DNA of 13,894 bases from Christensenella sp. UBA941 (lineage in GTDB: Bacteria > Bacillota > Clostridia > Christensenellales > UBA941): positions 1 to 13,894 of the forward strand of contig DBDD01000158.1 of NCBI GenBank assembly GCA_002293365.1, read 5' to 3'. Both the position numbers and the translations under genes were made by a program. The notes beneath the pieces are model-generated. The model was not told the DNA's origin and searched no databases. It saw only the letters and a program-made list of their open reading frames with translations. This document shows positions 1-6,695 of the stretch, one piece after another; the stretch's first letter is position 1, and each line of letters opens with the position of its first letter.

Positions 1-73
1 ACGTATTGGTTCTTGGAATGATTCGTCAGTCCAACCCGCTCCCATTCTAACAGCTAGGCACGAGATGGAAAAA

Positions 74-94
74 GTCACGGCTGGATGCCGTGAC
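74..94 (+). other. small hairpin upstream of the recombinase remnant
   Basis: A perfect 7-bp inverted repeat (GTCACGG / CCGTGAC) encloses a 7-nt loop about 40 nt upstream of the recombinase start codon. No T-run follows, so it does not look like an intrinsic terminator. It could be a leader structure or part of a recombination site. No function can be assigned from sequence. The remaining bases 1-73 show no convincing gene, although one frame stays open through them into the recombinase. Confidence 0.35.
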
Positions 95-133
95 CTCAAC
101 CTTAATTTATATTGTAGGAGGGAAGGAGGAATA

Positions 134-390
134 ATGCGTCAGTTTGATTCCGGTAAAGCTATAGTTTGGAATGTTGCTCTATACTTGCGTTTGTCCAAAG
201 ACGATGGGCAGAATGAATCCTCCAGCGTTACAAACCAACGTAAGATTTTGATGGAATATGTTGAAGAGTTCTTTGACGAGCCTCACCTGATCGTCGATGA
301 GTACACCGACGATGGAGAAACGGGAACGGATATCGCAAGACCGGGCTTCCAGCGCATTATGGCCGATGTTGAAGCGGGAAAGATAAACTG
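134..390 (+). pseudogene. large serine recombinase, N-terminal remnant
   Basis: The first 85 or so residues match the catalytic domain of large serine recombinases, the enzymes that integrate and excise Tn-type elements and phages. The Y-x-R-x-S motif is present (YLRLS) with the nucleophile serine at about residue 21 from the ATG at 134. It is followed by the NQR segment, the DDGETGT...RPGFQRIMADVEAGKINC block and then an abrupt loss of similarity. The ATG at 134 is chosen because AGGAGG lies 4 nt upstream and because the family starts just before this motif; an upstream in-frame ATG at 65 has no such site. The frame stays open to 448, but residues after about 390 are antisense to another recombinase fragment. 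Without the rest of the catalytic domain (the KDLSR motif onward), the zinc-ribbon and the coiled coil, it cannot be active. Confidence 0.8.
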
Positions 391-409
391 TATCAGAATA
401 TCTTTCCCG
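375..409. repeat. 11-bp inverted repeat at the recombinase fusion point
   Basis: CGGGAAAGATA (375-385) is repeated in inverse orientation as TATCTTTCCCG (399-409), with 13 nt between. The left arm is the last recognisable piece of the + strand recombinase (codons for ..GK I). The right arm is the last recognisable piece of the - strand recombinase (PLTGK). A third copy of the core, GGAAAGATA, sits at 514-522, at the internal deletion junction of the - strand fragment. This suggests a rearrangement mediated by short homology. Confidence 0.6.
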
Positions 410-731
410 TCAGCGGATTCGCCTCGCCGTGAGAATCTGTGCGCTTGACGGTTTTCCGCAGCCGCTGGGCCGTTTCCCAGGTTTCGGCTTCGATGATACT
501 CGGATGGGTATCAGGAAAGATAACCCACGGCGATGAAACGGACGCCGCACTCGCGGAGGCGCTCGGTGTAGAGCCCTACGCGCAAGTGGTCGCGACCGAA
601 TCTCGAAAGGTCTTTGACCACTAAAATTCCCACACAGCCCGCTTCCGCCATCTCCATCAGCTTTAGGAAATCCGGGCGGTCGAAGCGGGTACCCGATACG
701 CCGTCGTCCGTCAGGTGGATGATGTTAGGGA
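410..731 (-). pseudogene. second serine recombinase, inverted and internally deleted remnant
   Basis: Read on the - strand from about 731, the DNA encodes IIHLTDDGVSGTRFDRPDF, then MEMAEAG...ILVVKDLSRFGRDHLRVGLYTERLRECGVRFIAV. This is the second half of a serine-recombinase catalytic domain. A few bases later (about 525) the frame shifts, and the next segment reads WVIFPDTHPSIIEAETWE followed by TAQRLRKTVKRT and GEANPLTGK. In intact relatives this segment begins well over 100 residues further on, just before the zinc ribbon. The piece therefore has an internal deletion, a frameshift, no catalytic serine and no C-terminus. It is a different subfamily member from the + strand fragment it abuts, so the two are not halves of one gene. 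Similarity was judged by eye from motif knowledge. Confidence 0.75.
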
Positions 732-1129
732 ATTATATCAACTATTTCTCCAGTCGATACTATACAAAAGTGCCTCATTTGTTCTTTTTGATATAAACCG
801 CAACTTTCCTCAATTGCCCATTCTACTAATTTAGAGTTTTTTACTTCATATAAAAAATAGTCTCTAAAAAATCCTTTATCCTTATATTTTAGTTGAACCT
901 CACCCCACGTTCGCATTCTTATTCCTTCGACTGAGATTCTTACAATAGATGGTATTCCGTCGAAAAATATCTCAACGTAATGATCTTCGTTATAGAGCAT
1001 AATTCTAATACCGTCTTCATTTTGAACAAAGTTAGTAATGATATACTCTCCAACAGGTATATCACAAGGATTCCATCTAAACCACTCTTCTTGCATATTG
1101 ATAGCCCTATTCTCCATATCGTATTTCAA
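725..1129 (-). CDS. small immunity-like protein, 130-134 aa
   Basis: A soluble acidic protein of about 134 residues without signal peptide or membrane segment. The pattern EEWFRWNPCDIPVGEYIITNF, a central VEIFFDGIPSIVRIS.EGIRMRTWGEV strip and a terminal LVEWAIEESCG...RHFCIVST.EIVDI block resembles small immunity proteins that accompany polymorphic toxins. I recognise the style of protein but cannot name a family with certainty. The start is unclear. The frame opens with TTG at 1129, an ATG follows at 1117 and another a few codons later, and none has a good ribosome binding site at normal distance. Its stop (725-727) sits at the edge of the recombinase remnant. It lies 66 bp downstream of the other immunity-like gene and is likely co-transcribed with it. 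The DNA is AT-rich compared with the flanking chromosome, which suggests transfer. Confidence 0.6.
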   Translation of the reverse strand: MKYDMENRAINMQEEWFRWNPCDIPVGEYIITNFVQNEDGIRIMLYNEDHYVEIFFDGIPSIVRISVEGIRMRTWGEVQLKYKDKGFFRDYFLYEVKNSKLVEWAIEESCGLYQKEQMRHFCIVSTGEIVDIIP

Positions 1130-1195
1130 CGCCTCGTCTTAGGTCATACAGTAAGGTTCGCCACTCTTTCTTCTACAAAATATACTTACAAACCA

Positions 1196-1798
1196 TCAAT
1201 CGGTTTTAAGTGTCTTATTTTCTTCATCATACCTATCGCCATATTTCTTCTTAAACGCATCCGGCTGCTTATCGAAGTATTCCTGCAATTTTTCTTCGGA
1301 GGTTACGCGCGTGAATATGCTTGGGCCGTAGCATTTGGCGAGGATATAGTTGCGCTTTTCCTTGCTGAGGGGTTCTTCCGGAATCGATATTTGTCCACTA
1401 TATTGCAAATCCTCGCTTTCGGATGAAGATTCATTAAAGATGGTCGGCTCATGAGCTAAAGAGTTTGCTTCTCTCGAAGTATCATATTCTGCTTTTTGCC
1501 AGATAACATCTCCGTATTTTTCTTTTATTTTATAAGGTTCGTTTAAAACTGAAACTTCTATTAAATCGCCGGCTCTTTCATTATATACTTCTTTCTCTGG
1601 TAGCTGTGCAATATTTATGATTTCAACAACAGCCATGTAATAGTCCAAGTAACTGGGATCATCGTCATCCAAGCAATTACTTGTTTCAGAAATAGAATCT
1701 ACTACTCCATCCAATATTAGTCCATTCTCCCAAAAGAAAGTTAGCGTTGCCTTTTCGTGATAAGCACTCAGCACTTTCATCATATTTGTCCATTCCAT
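1196..1798 (-). CDS. immunity-like protein coupled to the toxin domain, 200 aa
   Basis: A 200-residue acidic, soluble protein. Its ATG lies 14 nt beyond the toxin stop codon and is preceded by AAAGGAG at good spacing, which is the usual position of the gene that protects against the adjacent toxin. Residues 1-103 (HEKATLTFFWENGLILDGVVDSI, then DDDDPSYLDYYMAVVEIINI, ending YGDVIWQK) look like one compact domain. Residues 104-140 are a Ser/Glu-rich linker. Residues 140-200 (EKRNYILAKCYGPSIFTRVTSEE and onward) look like a separate piece, and the DNA there (about 1260-1380) is visibly richer in GC than the first half. The gene may therefore be a fusion. Function is inferred from position; I do not recognise a named family. 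Confidence 0.65.
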   Translation of the reverse strand: MEWTNMMKVLSAYHEKATLTFFWENGLILDGVVDSISETSNCLDDDDPSYLDYYMAVVEIINIAQLPEKEVYNERAGDLIEVSVLNEPYKIKEKYGDVIWQKAEYDTSREANSLAHEPTIFNESSSESEDLQYSGQISIPEEPLSKEKRNYILAKCYGPSIFTRVTSEEKLQEYFDKQPDAFKKKYGDRYDEENKTLKTD

Positions 1799-1812
1799 AA
1801 AAATATACTCCT

Positions 1813-2097
1813 TTAATATCCATTAGGTATCGAAGGTACAATATGCGCACCGCCACTTTTATCATAGTGAATAAGGCCAGTAGTTGTATCGACATATTGG
1901 CCAGTATTCTGATCATAATATTGACCTATAACACTTCCAAAATCAACACGTTCTTTATTACCGCCTACGGTTTGTCCAGAACCAGCGAATTCGTCTAATA
2001 ATTGCTGAGGATCTTCCGTTAATATGCTCCTAGGTCGTCCATTTGCTATTTCCTGATTATGATTATTTATCGGATATTTATAATCGTTAAGTCGCAT
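1813..2097 (-). pseudogene. polymorphic toxin type 50-like C-terminal domain, 5' truncated
   Basis: The 94-residue product matches the C-terminal toxin domain that I know as polymorphic toxin type 50, found at the end of large secreted, phage-head-associated or wall-associated proteins. Visible signature parts are GRPRSILTEDPQQLLDEFAGSGQ, NKERVDFGSVIGQYYD and a final GLIHYDKSGGAHIVPSIP. The domain is expected to start a little further upstream and to follow a long delivery region. Here the in-frame sequence before the ATG at 2097 meets a stop five codons upstream, and there is no ribosome binding site. The simplest reading is a detached toxin tail whose carrier protein was lost. A self-standing small toxin is less likely but not excluded. 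It is followed at once by an immunity-like gene. Expected activity is nuclease-like by analogy to other Ntox domains, which is inference only. Confidence 0.75.
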
Positions 2098-2105
2098 TCG
2101 CGCGG

Positions 2106-2134
2106 TTGCATATTATCCGTAGCGCGCTTATAAT
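2106..2134 (+). promoter_or_regulatory. SigA-type promoter of the three-gene signalling operon
   Basis: TTGCAT (2106-2111) and a perfect TATAAT (2129-2134) are separated by exactly 17 bp and point toward the gene at 2187, giving a leader of about 45 nt. The promoter is bracketed by an imperfect inverted repeat, with TTGCA at 2106-2110 and TGCAA at 2134-2138. A regulator could bind there and block both elements. Apart from this the 89 bp between the toxin remnant and the signalling operon hold only a GGAG ribosome binding site at 2174-2177. Confidence 0.7.
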
Positions 2135-2186
2135 GCAAATGCGGTCTATTCTACACATTGGCTTCACGGATTTGGAGTGATCTGTT

Positions 2187-4661
2187 TTGAGAGGCGAGGC
2201 AAAAAAAAGTCTTAGCTATACCGTTACCATTGCTTTATCGGCATTAATTTTATTCTATCTCTGCGGATGCTCCCAAAATACCAGCGATACAGCTGCCGTC
2301 AAGAGCGTCGTGCGCATAAACGACGAATTCACATCTTATCCCGAAGTTATTTCCCGCGTATTGCCGGATTATGATATGGAACACGCCGATAAATATCCTT
2401 TCCAGCACTTACGCGACGGCTATGTCACAGAAGCATTCGGCGCGCAGGCAGTTTCGGCACAAGAAACCGGGGTTGCCGAATACTGGTATCCTCAATATCT
2501 GGCCACCATGATCATAGCCGTTGACCGCGACTGGACGGACACAAAGATAACCGGCTGGTCGGACTTACCGGGCGCCGGCGAGGCCGTGGGCTTTTCCGGG
2601 GTCGCTTTGTTTAGCTATGAGGCCGTCTTGGCCGCGATAGCCTACGGCTTGGATGGAGAGGGTTACTCTCTGAAAAGCGCGGCCAATTTGCTTGCCGAAT
2701 TGAACGCGCAAGGCAATTTGAACCAAAATTCATACGATACGCCCATATTGATATGCTACGACTATAACGCCGCCGAGCTCATAAAACGCGGGCGCAACCT
2801 GGAAATCATCGTGCCGGCCGAGGGGACGCTAAGCTACGAAAGGGGCTTGCTATCCACACGCAAGCTTGAATTCAATGGCGACGCGGAAGCAGCGCTATTG
2901 TCAAATGGCTTCCGACTTTTGGACGGGCGCTGCGACGCGGGCCTCTATCCTGCGCCGGAAGCGTATATAAGCGCGCGCGGCATAACGGACTATCCTCATT
3001 TTAATACCGTCAGCTATGACGCGACGCGCGTCATGCGGCGCGATGTATTGCATGTTCGCGAATATTCTTCCGCAGACGGCCGCGAGCATCAGTACTGGGT
3101 GTTGATCTATAGCGCGCTTGTCGCCGTCTGGATCATCTCCATCATAAACAGGGCCGTTCAAAAGAGCGTACGCCGCGCTGCGCTTTATACGGGTATTATA
3201 CTCCTTGGATGGATCACCGCGCGCATGATCAGCTACCAGTTGGATAATGCGAGCTTTTTCAATCTCACCTTTTGGTACAGCTATTATATTTTCCAGCTGA
3301 CGCTTCCGGTGGTGATTTTATGGCTGGCTTTGGTTGTCGACAAGCCGGAGGAGCAGTCGGCAATACCGATATGGATGCGCGCTGTTCATATGATAAACGC
3401 AATTCTGCTTTTGTTTGTGCTTACGAACAACCTTCATAACCTTGTTTTCGTTCCCGACATGTCGGATCCGAAATGGGGCAACACATATACTTACACCTAT
3501 GGCTTCATGTTCTATTTCGTGCAGGCCGGCTGCTGGATTCCGATGATAGCCGGCGTCGTTATGCTGCTGTACAAGGGGCGGTACGGGCTTCGTAAAAGAG
3601 GCGTGCTGTTCGTCGCGGCGCTGCTCGGCCTGCTGGCGGCGTATGCTGTAGGCTACGAGCTTCGCGTGCCCATAGCGTGGGAAAGCGACTATACGATGAC
3701 TGTCGGCGTCTTTATCCTCCTGCTATTTGAAACGTGTATCCGCAGCGGCATAATCCCCGTGAATTCAAAGTACGCCAAGCTCTTTGCCCATTCGCCTCTT
3801 TCCATGCAGATTACCGATAATGACGGCGTTGCGGTTCTTCGCTCGGAATATGCCGCAACGGGAGACAAGGCGATGTACACCGGCTCCATCACGCCGCAAA
3901 CGCCTCTACAACACGACGAAAACTCCGTACTCTTTTCGGATAAAATAGCTGGCGGCTATGTATATTGGAAGGAGGACGTTTCAAAGGTTGTACGGTTGCA
4001 TAAAGACATAGAAGAGTCCATAAAAAAGCTCGAAGCGGCAAACGCCGTTCTTGTGAAAGAAGAAGCCATAAAGCGGGCGGTCAGCGAAGAAACCTCACGG
4101 ACGCAGCTAATGAAGCAGCTTGAAAACGAGATATCCTCACATATTGCCCGGTTGTCCGTCATGATGGAAAAGCTCGGCCGCGCGCAGGATTCGAGTAAAG
4201 CCATAGCGCGAATCACGTTACTGCTTTGTTATGTCAAAAGGCGGTGCAACCTTTTCTTTCGCGAGCGGGAAACGCTTTTGTACCATGCGGATGAGCTGAC
4301 GCTTTATATGGATGAGCTTTCGGAGATGGCCGGTTATTCGGGCGTCAGGATCATTTTTACATGCGAGCTGAACGAGAGCGTTCCTATCCGCCGGGCGACA
4401 ATATTTTACGATTGTTTCTATAATGTGCTCGACTGGGCGGCGCTTTTAACGGATCCGAGTATTCTCGTACACTTAGGCTACGAGAGCGGCAGCGTCGTCT
4501 TGCGGCTGTTACCGTCCGAGGACGCGCATTCATTTCGGCTGGACGAAACTGTTCACGCGGCAATTCTTTCTGAAGGCGGCTCCTACAATGTTAAAGAATT
4601 GGATGACGCTGCCGCCGGCATAAGCCTTTCGTTTCCGGAAGGGAGAGAATACTATGGCTGA
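2187..4661 (+). CDS. solute-binding domain / 7TM receptor with degenerate kinase tail, 824 aa
   Basis: Probable membrane receptor protein. Residues 1-28 form a signal peptide ending in a lipobox-like LCGC, so Cys28 may be lipidated. Residues 35-300 resemble a type II periplasmic substrate-binding domain (the WYPQYLATMIIAVD and TGWSDL segments are typical of ABC binding proteins). Seven hydrophobic helices follow at roughly 303-320, 332-349, 366-384, 398-418, 438-461, 472-488 and 502-517. A PAS-like segment (525-600) and a coiled coil (600-665) come next. The last 160 residues keep the outline of a kinase ATPase domain: YDCFYNVLDWA sits where the N-box should be and a GISLSFP strand closes the protein. 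No DxG/GxG nucleotide-binding boxes and no HD-type H-box are visible, so it is probably a pseudokinase. The start is TTG at 2187, with GGAG about 10 nt upstream and the signal peptide immediately after. It overlaps the next gene by 8 bp. The ligand is unknown. Confidence 0.75.
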   Translation: MRGEAKKSLSYTVTIALSALILFYLCGCSQNTSDTAAVKSVVRINDEFTSYPEVISRVLPDYDMEHADKYPFQHLRDGYVTEAFGAQAVSAQETGVAEYWYPQYLATMIIAVDRDWTDTKITGWSDLPGAGEAVGFSGVALFSYEAVLAAIAYGLDGEGYSLKSAANLLAELNAQGNLNQNSYDTPILICYDYNAAELIKRGRNLEIIVPAEGTLSYERGLLSTRKLEFNGDAEAALLSNGFRLLDGRCDAGLYPAPEAYISARGITDYPHFNTVSYDATRVMRRDVLHVREYSSADGREHQYWVLIYSALVAVWIISIINRAVQKSVRRAALYTGIILLGWITARMISYQLDNASFFNLTFWYSYYIFQLTLPVVILWLALVVDKPEEQSAIPIWMRAVHMINAILLLFVLTNNLHNLVFVPDMSDPKWGNTYTYTYGFMFYFVQAGCWIPMIAGVVMLLYKGRYGLRKRGVLFVAALLGLLAAYAVGYELRVPIAWESDYTMTVGVFILLLFETCIRSGIIPVNSKYAKLFAHSPLSMQITDNDGVAVLRSEYAATGDKAMYTGSITPQTPLQHDENSVLFSDKIAGGYVYWKEDVSKVVRLHKDIEESIKKLEAANAVLVKEEAIKRAVSEETSRTQLMKQLENEISSHIARLSVMMEKLGRAQDSSKAIARITLLLCYVKRRCNLFFRERETLLYHADELTLYMDELSEMAGYSGVRIIFTCELNESVPIRRATIFYDCFYNVLDWAALLTDPSILVHLGYESGSVVLRLLPSEDAHSFRLDETVHAAILSEGGSYNVKELDDAAAGISLSFPEGREYYG

Positions 4662-6081
4662 ATTCTATCTTTGGCCGCGAAGTCTATGCTATTTTGTTAC
4701 GCTTATGATCGCTCTCTGCTTTCTTTTGCAAACATTGACGACCTTGGCTAGCTTCTACCGCCATCCCCGCAGCCGCGGCCGAATTTTCGAAACGCTTTTG
4801 GAATTGTTTGTCCTATGCTATGTGTTTGTGTGCTCCCTTTTGCATGGCGAGGCGATGCAGGCTCATGACATGGGTCTATTTGCGCCGTCGGGGTATGGCG
4901 GTTTGCGATTAGCTTCTTTTATCGCCGTCGCGCTGTTCGCGATTATCGTCGTTGCGGAAACGGGAAAACCCAAGGATTTAGCCGCTATCGCCGCCGCCAT
5001 CCTAACGCTCCCGATCTTTGAACGGCTTACGGGCAATATGTTTGCCTATCTCTATGTAATCGCGATACTATTTTGGCTAATACGAAGCATTCTCACGGGT
5101 TTGCCGCGTTATAGGGAAATCAAGTCTAATCTCTCCGCGCTATCGATCAAAAACGCGATGGATTCCTTGAACACCGGCGTCATGTTCTGCGAAAGCAGCG
5201 GTTTTATCGTACTTTGCAACAAGCGCATGCAGCGGCTGATGGCCGTAATAACCGGCGCCAAACGCAACGGCGAGCAGTTTATTAGGCTGCTTTTGGCGGG
5301 AGAGATAAATCCCGATTGCAAAATCATATGGTTTGAAGGGCAAAACGCGTGCCTGTTGCCGGACGGTTCGGCTTGGCTATTTACCACGACGGAGCTGACA
5401 ATAAAAAAACGAAGGTACTCCCAGCTTACGGCGACAGATATAACTGAAAGATGGAATCTGACCGCGGAGCTTCAATCGCAAAATGAGGAGCTTACCAGGC
5501 GACGCAAAGAGTTAATCGAGACGTTAGACGATCTTCAGGCGCTAAGCCGGGAAAGAGAAACGCAAAGAGCAAGAATTCACGCCCATGATATTTTGGGGAA
5601 ACGGCTAACCCTTTTGCTCCGCGCGATCCGCAGCGAACCGACGCCGGATTACGACCTGCTTCGTTCGCTGACCACAGGCCTTATGGAAGAGCTACAAGCG
5701 GAGCCAACGCATTCTCCAAAGGATGATATGGATATATTGAAACAGACCTTTGAATCCATCGGCGTAGAGATTCTGTTTGACGGAGATTTGCCCAGGGATA
5801 AGAAAAAAGGAAAACTGCTTATCGACATATCCAAAGAAGCGGTAACAAATGCCGTCAGGCATGGTTTTGCCACAAAAGTATATATCACTATGGGTGGATC
5901 CGAGGGTTCCCTCCGTATGCGGATAGCCGATAATGGACAAATACCGGTTGGCACAATAAACGAAGGCGGCGGGATAAGCGGTATGAGAAATAGATTAGAG
6001 GCGTTTGGCGGCGTGCTGAACGTTGCGGCGCAGCCTGGCTTTACACTGACTATCGACGTACCGGAGGGCGATTATGTTTAA
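4654..6081 (+). CDS. membrane sensor histidine kinase, HisKA_3 type, 475 aa
   Basis: Autophosphorylating kinase that should pass phosphate to the response regulator encoded directly downstream. The N-terminal 145 residues contain about five or six hydrophobic helices with little extracellular sequence. Residues 165-265 look like a PAS domain (NAMDSLNTGVMF...GFIVLCNKRMQRL...TATDITE). A coiled coil (265-305) leads to the H-box RIHAHDILGKRL, where His311 is the likely phosphate acceptor. The ATPase domain is intact: the N-box is ISKEAVTNAVRHG (Glu395, Asn399, His403), the G1 box is ADNG (426-428) and the G2 region is GGGISGMRNRLEAFGG (438-453). The ATG at 4654 lies inside the end of the upstream gene (ATGGCTGA overlap), with GGAAGGGAGAG before it. 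The overlap on both sides implies translational coupling and a fixed stoichiometry of the three proteins. Confidence 0.88.
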   Translation: MAEFYLWPRSLCYFVTLMIALCFLLQTLTTLASFYRHPRSRGRIFETLLELFVLCYVFVCSLLHGEAMQAHDMGLFAPSGYGGLRLASFIAVALFAIIVVAETGKPKDLAAIAAAILTLPIFERLTGNMFAYLYVIAILFWLIRSILTGLPRYREIKSNLSALSIKNAMDSLNTGVMFCESSGFIVLCNKRMQRLMAVITGAKRNGEQFIRLLLAGEINPDCKIIWFEGQNACLLPDGSAWLFTTTELTIKKRRYSQLTATDITERWNLTAELQSQNEELTRRRKELIETLDDLQALSRERETQRARIHAHDILGKRLTLLLRAIRSEPTPDYDLLRSLTTGLMEELQAEPTHSPKDDMDILKQTFESIGVEILFDGDLPRDKKKGKLLIDISKEAVTNAVRHGFATKVYITMGGSEGSLRMRIADNGQIPVGTINEGGGISGMRNRLEAFGGVLNVAAQPGFTLTIDVPEGDYV

Positions 6082-6691
6082 AGCGCTTATCGTTGACGAT
6101 CATCAATCCATGTGTGATTCAATCTCTTTGGTGCTGGAGAGTACCGGCGCGTTCTCCGTGGTCGGCAGATTGCCAAGGGCGGATCACGCCGAATTATATT
6201 GCCAGCGCCTGAAGCCCGATTTGGTTTTCATGGATGTATGCACCGAAGAAGGCTCGTCGGGGCTTTTAGCCGCGAAGACAATTTGCGAAAGATTTCCGCA
6301 AATAAAGGTCATTGTCATGTCGGGGTTCGACGAAATCACATACGCGCCAAGAGCCAAAGAGGCCGGCGCGCATGCCTTCGTATTCAAGTCCAGAAGCCTC
6401 GAATACTTTTCCGAGGTTGCAAGCGGCGTCATGCGGGGCGAATTCTTCTTCCCCGAACCTAAAGCAATCCCAATGCCCATTGGCGAAGCTCCCTTGACGG
6501 AAAGGGAGATGGAAGTGCTTCGGTTAATGTGCAAGCATATGACCAGTAAGGAAATCGCCGACGAACTGTATATCAGCGAGAATACCGTTAAATACCACAA
6601 GTCAAATATGCTCGCGAAGACCGGCTTTACAAAGGCTGTCGACCTCGCGTTTTATATGATTACAAACGGGTGGATTAATCCGAGGTACTAA
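6074..6691 (+). CDS. NarL/LuxR-family response regulator, 205 aa
   Basis: Cytoplasmic DNA-binding regulator controlled by phosphorylation. The receiver domain (residues 1-120) has the acidic pair Asp8/Asp9, phosphate-acceptor Asp54 in LVFMDV, Ser83 in VIVMSG and Lys105 in FVFKS, all in canonical positions. The C-terminal LuxR-type helix-turn-helix spans about 139-200 (LTEREMEVLRLMCKHMTSKEIADEL, then SENTVKYHKSNMLAKTG). Length is normal for the family. Its ATG overlaps the kinase stop by 8 bp, so the kinase is the probable partner. Its targets cannot be read from the window. The gene ends 4 bp before the stop codon of the convergent phosphorylase gene. Confidence 0.9.
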   Translation: MFKALIVDDHQSMCDSISLVLESTGAFSVVGRLPRADHAELYCQRLKPDLVFMDVCTEEGSSGLLAAKTICERFPQIKVIVMSGFDEITYAPRAKEAGAHAFVFKSRSLEYFSEVASGVMRGEFFFPEPKAIPMPIGEAPLTEREMEVLRLMCKHMTSKEIADELYISENTVKYHKSNMLAKTGFTKAVDLAFYMITNGWINPRY

Positions 6692-6695
6692 TACC

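Noticed and set aside
375..409. Invertible switch or recombinase att site at the 11-bp inverted repeat
   Set aside because: The arms are only 13 bp apart, and each arm is coding sequence of a different recombinase piece, so a rearrangement scar explains it better.
2187..6691. Control of the lacto-N-biose operon by the adjacent two-component system
   Set aside because: The operons are convergent, the sugar operon has its own divergent AraC-type regulator, and no shared binding site is visible. Proximity alone is not enough.
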